From NCBI RefSeq assembly GCF_000317105.1, contig NC_019693.1, positions 1,860,001-1,924,000 on the forward strand: DNA of 64,000 bases, read 5' to 3'. The DNA is from Oscillatoria acuminata PCC 6304 (GTDB lineage Bacteria > Cyanobacteriota > Cyanobacteriia > Cyanobacteriales > Laspinemataceae). Positions 18,030 to 25,644 of this stretch are shown here, piece after piece (position 1 is the stretch's first letter; each line of letters opens with the position of its first letter). The notes under the pieces were generated by a model, which searched no databases, was not told the origin of the DNA, and saw only the letters and a list, made by a program, of their open reading frames with translations. Made by a program: the position numbers and the translations under genes.

Positions 18030-18680
18030 ATGAGCATCAATTCATCCGTTGCCAGTCCCCTTCGACTGATTGACCCTCAAATTTCTTTGTCCTCACAGAC
18101 GCGGAAACTCATCATACCGGAACAGTTCAATAGTAAAGAAATATTGCCCCTAAAAGCAGACCACATCTGGAAAATTGAAACCGGGGTAGTCCGTTCTATG
18201 ACCTGGAACCCAGAAGGAAAAGTCATAACTTTAGGGTTTTGGGGAGAGGGTGACCTGGTAGGGAATCCTTTATCTCAGATGAATCCCTATCAACTCGAAT
18301 GTTTAACCCCCGTCGAGGTCAGCGAAATCAGTCCTAGTAGTTATTTGCAACCCGCTTTGTTAGTTCATGCTTGGAAAAGTGAAAAATTTCTCAGCATCAT
18401 TCATCAAATTTCTGTAACCGATCGCTTTTTAAGTTTATTGGAATGGTTGTCTGAAGAATTTGGTCATCCCCTTGCCAACAATCAAGGAAAGTTAATCAAT
18501 TTACGGATGACTCATCAGGATTTTGCGGATACCATCGGGTCTTCCCGAGTCACGATTACTCGATTACTGAGTAATTTTGAACAAGCTGGAATTATAGAGC
18601 GTTTTTGTAACCGACATCAGCACAAATTAAGCAATTTGTGTCACTTATTATGTCGGCAGAGTTTGATTTTTAAAGGTTAA
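18030..18680 (+). CDS. Crp/Fnr-family transcription regulator
   Basis: 216 residues; TTGAGGAACC precedes the ATG. Residues ~1-120 fit a cyclic-nucleotide-type beta barrel (HIWKIETGVVRSMTWNPEGKVITLGFWGEGDLVG). Residues ~150-210 hold a Crp-type helix-turn-helix (MTHQDFADTIGSSRVTITRLL). There are no cysteine clusters, so it does not look like an Fe-S Fnr, and I cannot verify cAMP-binding residues. It is transcribed alone. The family is secure; the effector and targets are unknown. Confidence 0.85.
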   Translation: MSINSSVASPLRLIDPQISLSSQTRKLIIPEQFNSKEILPLKADHIWKIETGVVRSMTWNPEGKVITLGFWGEGDLVGNPLSQMNPYQLECLTPVEVSEISPSSYLQPALLVHAWKSEKFLSIIHQISVTDRFLSLLEWLSEEFGHPLANNQGKLINLRMTHQDFADTIGSSRVTITRLLSNFEQAGIIERFCNRHQHKLSNLCHLLCRQSLIFKG

Positions 18681-18876
18681 ATTTTTTCAAATCCGCATTT
18701 TGATTGCAAAATTTAACGGAGAGTGGGAATTTTTTTGGTAGACAGAGAAAGGAGAAGAGACGAGGTGTGGGGTTCTGACTCGGTAATTGTATCAAGTTCA
18801 GTCGCCTGTGGGGTATAATCTGACCCTTGGTACTCCAGCCTGCTTCTCCTAATTGTTTATCCCTCCACTCTTAGCG

Positions 18877-19467
18877 ATGCCACATCTTAAAACAGTTCTT
18901 TGTCTAAGTTTCTTGGTGTTATCAGCTTGTGCCAGCAGTCCTACACCTGAAGTTAATACTCCCCCTAGGGATACTGATACAAATTCTTCCCCTACCGCTG
19001 TACCCCAGAATCCTTCTGTTTCCCAAGCGCCCATTCCTAATCCCATTTTTGAGCCAATTCTGCCCCAAATTAAACAAGAAACTCAAATTCCCATTCTACT
19101 GCCAGATTATATTTTTGGGTCGGATGGTGCAACTCCAGTTTATGCCACGATTGAAACCGTAACGCCTTCTCAATATTCGCTGATCCTCGGATTTACGCCG
19201 GACTGTACGGGCGGGACAGCTTGTCGATTAGGCACAGTTTCCGGTGAAGATATTGCCGCTAATAGTCCTGAGTTAGAAGGGCAATCCGTCCCTTTAGATG
19301 ATGGAATTACCGGCTATTTTATGGATGCGGTTTGTGGTGCAAATTGCTCCGATTCTACGATGACTTGGGACCAAAATGGCACGCGCTATCAGATGGGAAT
19401 TAAAGCCGGAAAACCGGAAGATTTGGTGAAAATGGCCAATTCTGCGATCGCCAGCGGAACCTACTAG
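18877..19467 (+). CDS. Predicted lipoprotein
   Basis: 196 residues from the ATG at 18877; the in-frame TTG at 18853 would precede the signal peptide without reason. The signal peptide MPHLKTVLCLSFLVLSAC carries a lipobox (LSAC, lipidated C18). A Pro/Thr/Ser-rich linker follows, then a globular domain with two cysteine pairs (PDCTGGTACRLG and AVCGANCSDSTM). TATAAT at about 18816 could be its -10 box. It does not match a family I can name. Confidence 0.7.
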   Translation: MPHLKTVLCLSFLVLSACASSPTPEVNTPPRDTDTNSSPTAVPQNPSVSQAPIPNPIFEPILPQIKQETQIPILLPDYIFGSDGATPVYATIETVTPSQYSLILGFTPDCTGGTACRLGTVSGEDIAANSPELEGQSVPLDDGITGYFMDAVCGANCSDSTMTWDQNGTRYQMGIKAGKPEDLVKMANSAIASGTY

Positions 19468-19600
19468 ATTCTCAGTGCTCATGCCGCTACAGGAATCAAG
19501 CCGGCTTCCCTAGGTTCACCATCAAGAAAAAGCAAGTTTTTGACAACCGGATTTAGTATAAAACGGTTTTTCAGAGGATTTGGGTACTCGCCAAAGTCCT

Positions 19601-20032
19601 CTATTTTTTTGGACTCGGTACAATGTCCTCGATCCATTGTTTCTCCATTAACTTTTGTAAGGCTTGAGAGAGATTCCATAACAGTTGCCGGGTGGCATTA
19701 ATGGTTTGCTTCAATAAATTCCATCTCATGCCCAGACTGTCTTCTCTTGTTTTCCGAATCCGAGGAATTCCAGCGATCGCCAAGGGAAAAATTCCATAAC
19801 CTTTCCAATCTATCATCCTCCTCCCCTCTTTTTTCTGGCTCAATCCCAATTTCAACCCCGAATTGAACCGCCCTTTTTTCTTAATCCAGCCTGTTTGTTT
19901 CGGTTGAAGCTCTAGGTCACCCCAACTGTAACTATGGGGTAAAAATAATTGAGAGGGAAACGCAATAATCAGGGCAATGAAGCCAATTAAAATTCCCCGA
20001 ACTATCACCCAAGAGTACCCTGTTTTATTCAT
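19601..20032 (-). CDS. Hypothetical protein with one N-terminal membrane segment
   Basis: 143 residues. One hydrophobic segment near residues 8-30 (WVIVRGILIGFIALIIAF) is followed by a basic, aromatic-rich region. No family recognised and no clear ribosome-binding site, but the frame has plausible codon usage and no better alternative covers this stretch. A small membrane-anchored protein is the most I can say. Confidence 0.4.
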   Translation of the reverse strand: MNKTGYSWVIVRGILIGFIALIIAFPSQLFLPHSYSWGDLELQPKQTGWIKKKGRFNSGLKLGLSQKKEGRRMIDWKGYGIFPLAIAGIPRIRKTREDSLGMRWNLLKQTINATRQLLWNLSQALQKLMEKQWIEDIVPSPKK

Positions 20033-20698
20033 CGTAGTTGTGGCTAATTCTGGCTAATTGATTCCTAGAAAAATCGACAAATCTTACCGATTTGAAGACC
20101 GGCTAATCTGCAAGAAGCCCAAGCACTTTTTTACTTCATCCCACCCAGTCTGGTGACTACCCAGGATGAACGTTCAACCCGGACGGGCGATCGCCTCATA
20201 TCCTGCGATCGCCCTCTGTTCAACACCCCAGTTGAGAATTGTTCTCCTCACTCTTAATGTTCCTCTGGGAACTGTGCCCCTGTCTGCGCCCTATGATGAT
20301 TCGGATTCGCAGATCAGTCCAGCTTCCACCCTAAACCGTCCTTACAGTTGGGCAAGACAGCCCATAAATTAGGCTGCTAAGATTAAACCGCATACATTTT
20401 TCTCATTTTAATTGTACTGCTTTCTTGGAGAATTCCTTAAAAATTTAATGTTTTGTAAAAACCAAAAATCTCCGGGTTTTTACGGAGAAAATCAAGCCTG
20501 AGACTGTCAATATTGCTCCTAACTTCTCTGAGCAAAACTCCACTCCTTTTTTAGGGTTAAGCCGAAAAGGGGACTTTCTGGCCCCTCTCGATTTTTGACA
20601 GCTTGGGCCATTGATCCAGGCTAACGATGGATCCACTTCCCTCCCCGATGTCTTGAGGAGGGTGAGCAAAACCCTCATCTGCAAAGAGTTCAAGGATT
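20033..20698. other. Intergenic stretch without a convincing gene
   Basis: About 670 bp. Short frames on both strands (20166-20372, 20445-20693) have no recognisable motif or ribosome-binding site. A small hairpin, CTCCG-GGTTTTTA-CGGAG, lies near 20476-20493. The region leads into the duplicated small-RNA locus. Confidence 0.4.
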
Positions 20699-20758
20699 AA
20701 ATGTAAAGATTTGTAAATCTACTTGCGGGGTATCACCCCTCACTGCTATATTAAATGG

Positions 20759-20809
20759 AGTAGATGCACCCTGATGGCAACGCCCACTCACCCAGTGGGC
20801 GTTTTTTTT
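20759..20809 (+). ncRNA. Putative small RNA, copy 1
   Basis: TTGCGG and TATATT (20747-20752) are spaced 18 bp apart. Start is predicted near 20759 and the end at a perfect terminator: CGCCCACT-CACCC-AGTGGGCG followed by T8 (20781-20809). The RNA would be only ~50 nt, with an unpaired 5' segment (GGAGTAGATGCACCCTGATG) that resembles an anti-SD or seed-bearing single strand. A GGGGTATCACCCC inverted repeat lies between the -35 and -10 boxes and could be an operator. There is no open frame. It does not carry the ACUCCUCAC motif of Yfr1. Confidence 0.6.
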
Positions 20810-20927
20810 ATCGACCATTTTGCAAATTGCAGCAGTGTAATTCACTACAAATTCCCCATCCCGGCCTAAATGTAAAGATTTATAAATCTACTTGCGGGGT
20901 ATCACCCCTCACTGCTATATTAAATGG

Positions 20928-20978
20928 AGTAGATGCACCCTGATGGCAACGCCCACTCACCCAGTGGGCGTTTTTTTT
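20928..20978 (+). ncRNA. Putative small RNA, copy 2
   Basis: Second copy of the unit: TATATT at 20916-20921, the same predicted transcript and the same terminator (20950-20978, T8). The promoter, the inverted repeat between its boxes and the transcript are identical to copy 1. It could be read as a leader of the downstream region, but the terminator is strong and the next genes are on the opposite strand. Confidence 0.6.
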
Positions 20979-21089
20979 GGATTTTCAGCAAAAAACCCAC
21001 AGGCTCAAGCCTGGGGCTATACGGACGAAGCCTGCCTACGCAGGCTCAAGAGTACGGATTGGGTATCACTCTTTACAGAGGAGGGACCT

Positions 21090-22604
21090 TTACCACGATC
21101 GCAATGCCCGGAGTTGAGGGGTCTTCTTCGACTGATGCGCCTGCATCCGCATCAAGACATCATCTAAAATCTGCACCGCCTCCAAAATAAACGGCCCTTT
21201 ATTCAGCATCACGCATTCCGCGCGTTCCGCCATTGCCGCATCGGTAATTTCTGCCCGAGAGGGAATCCCAGTTTTGGCAAGGCTTTCGAGGACTTGGGTT
21301 GCCCAAATTACTGGAACTTGTGCCGCTTCACATAACCAGAGAATTTCCTCTTGAATTTCTGCCAATCGTTGAAACCCAAGTTCCACCGCTAAATCCCCTC
21401 GGGCAATCATCACCCCAAAGGGTTGTTTACTGGCCCCTTGGACGATTAATTCGGGGAGATTTCGGACGGCTTCTTGGGTTTCGATTTTGGCAACGATCGC
21501 CAAAGTGCGGGCTTTTTCGGGCGATCGCACTCTTAACTCCTCTTGTAATCGCCGCATATCTTCGGCAGTTTGCACAAAAGAATAGCCGACAATATCTGCG
21601 TGTTTGGCGACAAAATCCAAATCCTGTAAATCTTTATCGGTGAGGGAACTTAAGGGTAAAACTGTCCCTGGAAAATTAATGCCTTTATCAGTTTTGAGTT
21701 TTTCTCCTTGGGGACGGGTGTGGATCACGCGCAGCAGAACGCCCTCGGGCAGAATAGAGTCAACGATTGCGCCAAGTTTGCCATCATCAATCCAGACTGG
21801 ATCACCTTCTTTCAAGGCTGCGATCGCCTCGGGTAAGGTACAGCTTATATTCGATATTTGCTGTTGGGATTTGGGTTTATGGGCCGATAAAACAAAGCGA
21901 TCGCCTAGAAACAAACGCTTTTTTTTATCCGATGTGATTAACTTGCCCGTGCGAATTTTGGGACCGCTTAAATCAAAATAAACTTTGCAAGAATAGCCGG
22001 TTTCTGCTTCGGCACGACGAATGAAACCCAGCATCTTTTCCCATTCCACGGGGGTATCATGGGCGCAATTAATCCGCAGACAATTCGCGCCTTGAGTGAG
22101 TAAATCTCGGACTAATTCATAGTTTTCAGCCGCTTCCGTGGGGAGAGTGACCATAATTCGGACGCGGCGACTGGGGGAGGGGGAACCAAAGACGGCGCGG
22201 GCGCGATAGTTGAGGATGCGATCGCCTCGGAAGAATGCCCGTAAGGGAGGGCGTTTCGGTAAGGTTGCGGGGTCACGATTGCAGACAGCCCCTAACGTGG
22301 CGATCGCTGCATCTAAATTCGGCAAAACCCGCGCCTCACTGCGTCCGAGAGAGGATAATCCCCAGGGAGTTAACGCCATTTGTAAATCGCGTAAATCCTG
22401 CCGTCGCAAGGCTAAATAATAGGCAAAATTCAGCCCACTAATTAAAAATGACCGTCTTTGAATTCCCGGACGCCACTGTTCAAACAGTTCTCGACCCTCA
22501 TCCTCAACTGTTTCCCGGAGTTTGAGTAAAGCATTCAACAAGTCTTCTGGATTGGATAACTCAGGAATTGGCAGTTGTAGCGGTTCAGAAATTAAAGTTT
22601 GCAT
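21090..22604 (-). CDS. Pyruvate kinase-like protein, N-extended, lacking the C-domain
   Basis: 504 residues. The pyruvate kinase barrel starts near 147 (RRVRIMVTLP). It contains DLSGPKIRTG (211-220), the beta-barrel B domain, AKIET (372-376, catalytic Lys), GVMIARGDLAVELG (397-410) and WATQVLESL with a following SRAEITDAA (449-457). It differs from housekeeping pyruvate kinases by a ~140-residue N-terminal extension of unknown type and by ending just after the barrel (~485), without the ~110-residue C-terminal allosteric domain. The phosphoenolpyruvate region is also modified (LRINCAHD in place of LNFSHG). Catalysis is plausible but not certain. It is transcribed alone. Confidence 0.8.
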   Translation of the reverse strand: MQTLISEPLQLPIPELSNPEDLLNALLKLRETVEDEGRELFEQWRPGIQRRSFLISGLNFAYYLALRRQDLRDLQMALTPWGLSSLGRSEARVLPNLDAAIATLGAVCNRDPATLPKRPPLRAFFRGDRILNYRARAVFGSPSPSRRVRIMVTLPTEAAENYELVRDLLTQGANCLRINCAHDTPVEWEKMLGFIRRAEAETGYSCKVYFDLSGPKIRTGKLITSDKKKRLFLGDRFVLSAHKPKSQQQISNISCTLPEAIAALKEGDPVWIDDGKLGAIVDSILPEGVLLRVIHTRPQGEKLKTDKGINFPGTVLPLSSLTDKDLQDLDFVAKHADIVGYSFVQTAEDMRRLQEELRVRSPEKARTLAIVAKIETQEAVRNLPELIVQGASKQPFGVMIARGDLAVELGFQRLAEIQEEILWLCEAAQVPVIWATQVLESLAKTGIPSRAEITDAAMAERAECVMLNKGPFILEAVQILDDVLMRMQAHQSKKTPQLRALRSW

Positions 22605-22826
22605 GATACATCACGATATAGAATCCTTGATTCCATCAAAGGTTGTAAACATCAGATTCAAGAGTTTTCTGAGGTTTTTATCGATGGAAACGATTCTTTT
22701 ATTGTATAAGATTCACCCCCTCACCACCCCCAGGGAGAAACAAATCTTTACTTGTGATCCAGACTACAAAGATATATTACAAACATCTGGTCTAGGTTCT
22801 CCCGAATTTTACCAAATTACCCGACC

Positions 22827-23855
22827 TTAAACCCAATGGGTTTTTCTCCAAAAAACAATACTCGTAATCACCACAAACAACAAACCAAACCAGAGAAAAT
22901 AAGCGGCATTCGTTGCTTTTTGAGCCTTAGAAGCCAACCACCATTCCCCCGGACGAATATCTTGCACCGAAAAGGTCAAAACCCCGGCTAAATTCAAGCA
23001 AACTAAATTTGTTAAAAATAGCAACATCGCCCCAACAGCCGCTTCCCAACGTCCCGAACCTAGCAACATCCCAAAGGTCACCAAAGGCGGCAGCAAAGCC
23101 ACAGAAACCATCACTCCCACCAGTCCACTAATCGTTCCGGAAGTAAAAGATAATGCCCCCGCAATTCCCGACGCCAATGCCAACAAAACATCGGACCAAC
23201 GCACCCGAGTTCTTAACGCAATTTCCGGAATATCCAGATTAATGGGGATAAAAAATCCAATCAATAGAGATAAAATCAGGGCTATAGAAATTCCAAATGC
23301 CCCAATTTGTAATGCTTTTTTAGCCAGGGGCATATCTCCCAAAGTCGTTGCCAGAGATAACCCCATATTCGGACCCAATAGAGGCGCAATCACCATCGCC
23401 CCAATAATAATCGTCGAATCATCGCGCAACAAGCCGATCGCCGCAATAATTGCTGAAATCAACAGCATGACAATATGCTGAAGATTCAACTCTAAATCTC
23501 GGTCAATTTGTTGCTGAAGTTCTTGCCGATTCAGCCGCGCCCCCTGGGGGTCTAATTCCACCTCGGGCAAGGGATTCTTATCTTCTTCATCCGATGATTC
23601 CGACTCCGAGGAATGAGGTAAATAGGCACTCACCGGCAGCAGAATAATTCTAAAATCCTCTAACGAAGAGAAATGAGAAGATAGAGTATCGATCGCCTCC
23701 TCCGCTTGTTGAGAAGACAGGATAATTTTAACCAAAGCCTTCTCTTCCGAAATCGGACTCTGCCAAATCGCCTCAACCGACTGCCCTTGCAGCAAGTCTT
23801 CTACTTTGTCCGCACTCTCTTTCGGTAAAAACAATTCAATTTGTCTTAGACTCAT
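22827..23855 (-). CDS. TIGR00341/DUF389 membrane protein
   Basis: 342 residues. An N-terminal soluble domain (~1-130) ends in an acidic linker. About six membrane helices follow, with the DUF389 hallmark DDSTIIIGAMVIAPLLGP near 165 and the glycine-rich SGTISGLVGVMVSVALLPP near 265. Function is unknown in bacteria generally. It is transcribed alone toward the pyruvate kinase-like gene; the 220 bp between them hold no gene I can support. Confidence 0.9.
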   Translation of the reverse strand: MSLRQIELFLPKESADKVEDLLQGQSVEAIWQSPISEEKALVKIILSSQQAEEAIDTLSSHFSSLEDFRIILLPVSAYLPHSSESESSDEEDKNPLPEVELDPQGARLNRQELQQQIDRDLELNLQHIVMLLISAIIAAIGLLRDDSTIIIGAMVIAPLLGPNMGLSLATTLGDMPLAKKALQIGAFGISIALILSLLIGFFIPINLDIPEIALRTRVRWSDVLLALASGIAGALSFTSGTISGLVGVMVSVALLPPLVTFGMLLGSGRWEAAVGAMLLFLTNLVCLNLAGVLTFSVQDIRPGEWWLASKAQKATNAAYFLWFGLLFVVITSIVFWRKTHWV

Positions 23856-23965
23856 TTAAGCAGTAATTTAATCCAGATTATCAGCGCAAAATTCAACTCC
23901 ACTTTAGCCTAAATAGCCAGCCCATGACATGACCCTCTAGGTAGAGATAAATCTCTTCACTCTCG

Positions 23966-24010
23966 TTACTAGGCTCTGCCTAGTAATGCCTAATTGGAGG
24001 CTCTGCCTCC
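23966..24010. repeat. Two mini-palindromes with a GGC-TCT-GCC core
   Basis: TTACTAGGC-TCT-GCCTAGTAA (23966-23986) and GGAGGC-TCT-GCCTCC (23996-24010). The same core with other stem sequences recurs at 42846-42937 and forms the target of the IS4-type element, so the stems vary while pairing is kept. Confidence 0.8.
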
Positions 24011-24050
24011 TATCGCATCAAAAATGTTCAGCCATCTCGCTATCCCAACA

Positions 24051-24701
24051 TCAAGCATCCCGATGCTGCTGACAAATTGCCTTCATTACCTGCAATAACT
24101 GAATAGACTGTTCTGGATAGAGTAAACTTAGCTTGGGAAAGAGTTGATAAGTGGGAGGTTCACCTTTTTGAACCCACACGAATTGATAATCCATGCCATT
24201 CGTGGTGACTCCCCAAACCGAATCTTGATGAGTTAACCCTGTGTAAGCATAAGTGAGTAACTGTGCCAACCCTTCTGAAGCATCAATACTGCTATTTTTT
24301 GATTCAATTAACATAACCCATAAAGCAGTAACGGTTGCCTCCTCCCGACACCGAGTCGCCGCTAAAATATCCATTCGACCCTTAATTTTGGTCTCAGCAT
24401 CTTCGATATCAATATCAGCGATTCCCACTTCCAGACTAATTTTAATCTGAGGATGGTGAAACCCAGACAGCCACATTAACGGAGAAATGAATAAAAATTG
24501 AATTTGGCCCTCTAAAATTTTCCCCGCTTCATAGTAACTTTCAAAAGTTTGACGAATTTCTGACAAAGCATTCTGTTCCGATTCTGTCACCGGGGGCAAA
24601 GATAGCAATGAGGTGAAAGAGTCATTAAGCCGTCTTTGCAGCTTCAACAAGCGATGTACATCTTTTAAAAACAAATTTGTTGCATCTAATGTAAGTACCA
24701 T
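24051..24701 (-). CDS. PD-(D/E)XK nuclease-like protein
   Basis: 216 residues. The central block reads GRMDILAA, then LWVMLIESKNSSIDASEGLAQL about 15 residues later, matching the D...(D/E)-x-K core of the restriction-endonuclease fold (D near 109, ESK near 129-131). N-terminal helices precede it. Similar stand-alone proteins are frequent in cyanobacteria and often labelled restriction endonuclease subunit R, without a proven role. No methyltransferase neighbour is present, so a nuclease of a defence system is only one possibility. Confidence 0.65.
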   Translation of the reverse strand: MVLTLDATNLFLKDVHRLLKLQRRLNDSFTSLLSLPPVTESEQNALSEIRQTFESYYEAGKILEGQIQFLFISPLMWLSGFHHPQIKISLEVGIADIDIEDAETKIKGRMDILAATRCREEATVTALWVMLIESKNSSIDASEGLAQLLTYAYTGLTHQDSVWGVTTNGMDYQFVWVQKGEPPTYQLFPKLSLLYPEQSIQLLQVMKAICQQHRDA

Positions 24702-24774
24702 TGAGTTGTCCTCTGATTAATTAAACTCAAGCTATCTTTATCGCCTTTTCTCTACTGAACTCCCATCAGAATAC

Positions 24775-24884
24775 GGGAGCATCTCAATTTTGCCTAAAAG
24801 GGGAATTTACAAGTCTTGCTCCCCCTTCCCTCGTAGGGAAGGGGGCTGGGGGGTTAGGTCTCTTTGCCAAATTGAGATGCTCCC
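24775..24884. repeat. Palindromic repeat of the 6324 type
   Basis: The ends GGGAGCATCTCAATTTTGCC (24775-24794) and GGCAAATTGAGATGCTCCC (about 24866-24884) are inverted copies. The centre holds CCCCCTTCCCTCGTAGGGAAGGGGG. It matches the outer parts of the element at 6324-6662 but lacks the nested insert, so it probably represents the un-invaded form. It overlaps the 3' end of the gene at 24807. Confidence 0.8.
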
Positions 24885-25238
24885 CAGAATACTGCTTTTC
24901 TCCTGGTGAACTTGATTGTCAATTACCCGATAAATCATCGTTTTCTCACCGTCTTCCCCCTCAGCGTGAAAATAACCGGACAGGTCCAAATCCATTGCCA
25001 GCAGTTTGAACAAAGTATCCTGGAACAAATCTAAACCTTCGGCGGTGACATCCGCCCCATAAAATAAATAACGAGTCCAATTCACCGGGGATTCGCCCCA
25101 ACACCAACCCTGTAAATAGAGTCCAGCTTTTGTATCTTGTTTATGACTCAGTTGGAGCGACTTTACTAAAGAGATTGCCTGTTCAAACTGTTCTTCTTCG
25201 AGTTCCAACCAACCCCGCAACGAATAAAAATAAGCCAT
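24807..25238 (-). CDS. Hypothetical protein with a repeat-encoded C-terminus
   Basis: 143 residues. Residues 1-~118 form a soluble acidic/aromatic domain (AYFYSLRGWLELEEEQFEQA...TRYLFYGADVTAEGLDLF) that I cannot name; the style recalls small immunity or accessory proteins. From about residue 122 the frame enters the palindromic repeat and ends in WQRDLTPQPPSLRGKGEQDL, the same peptide the repeat encodes at 6597. The native C-terminus has therefore been replaced or extended by the repeat. Confidence 0.6.
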   Translation of the reverse strand: MAYFYSLRGWLELEEEQFEQAISLVKSLQLSHKQDTKAGLYLQGWCWGESPVNWTRYLFYGADVTAEGLDLFQDTLFKLLAMDLDLSGYFHAEGEDGEKTMIYRVIDNQVHQEKSSILGSISIWQRDLTPQPPSLRGKGEQDL

Positions 25239-25339
25239 TTATTCAGCCTCCTTTTCCCACATTACAATAATTCCAGATGATTCAAGTAACGCTTAACCCC
25301 GCGCCCATACCACTTGGAACGCCAAAGCCCCAAAGGACC

Positions 25340-25464
25340 TAGCCCTGTCAAGGTGTATTGATTTGTAGGGGCGCAATGCGCAGGCCCTCCGGAGGGCCTG
25401 CGCATTGCGCCCCTACAAGAAACAATGATTTTTCGTCATTAAATTGACCACCTTGACAGGGCTA
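25340..25464. mobile_element. 125-bp palindromic element with target-site duplication
   Basis: Perfect 16-bp terminal inverted repeats TAGCCCTGTCAAGGTG and CACCTTGACAGGGCTA bound a palindrome containing GGGGCGCAATGCGCAGGCCC. It is flanked by a 12-bp direct repeat CCCCAAAGGACC (25328-25339 and 25465-25476). The whole is a clean non-autonomous insertion. A partial relative with the same CACCTTGACAGGGCTA end lies near 46528-46543. Confidence 0.85.
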
Positions 25465-25593
25465 CCCCAAAGGACCCCTCCGGCAATCTCCCCCTCCAGA
25501 TAGATGGCAACTTTTCTCCCTTTTTACCGATAGGGTCCGGTGCCAACCCCCTTTCCTCCCTGGATTTCTTCTATGTAGTCAGAATAGCACTCC

Positions 25594-25625
25594 ATAAAAA
25601 GACCCTCTCAGTTCTCTAAGAGGGC
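25594..25625 (-). terminator. Terminator of the IS110-type gene
   Basis: Read leftward, CCCTCT-N10-AGAGGG (25624-25603) is followed by TCTTTTTATGG, a Rho-independent terminator 20 bp after the transposase stop codon. Confidence 0.65.
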
Positions 25626-25644
25626 CTGTGTAATCAATTCAGGG

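Larger units (their letters stand above)
20699..20979 (+). repeat. Direct duplication of a ~111-bp promoter-terminator unit
   Basis: The blocks 20699-20810 and 20867-20979 are identical except for about one substitution (TTGTAAATC against TTATAAATC) and the terminal base; the offset is 169 bp. Each contains a promoter, a short transcribed stretch and a terminator. The 56 bp between the copies are unrelated. The near-identity means recent duplication or gene conversion. Confidence 0.9.

Noticed and set aside
20759-20978. Yfr1 identity for the duplicated small RNA
   Set aside because: The size and terminator fit, but the characteristic ACUCCUCAC motif is absent from the predicted transcript.
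24051-24701. Part of a complete restriction-modification system
   Set aside because: Nuclease motifs are present, but there is no methyltransferase or specificity gene nearby.
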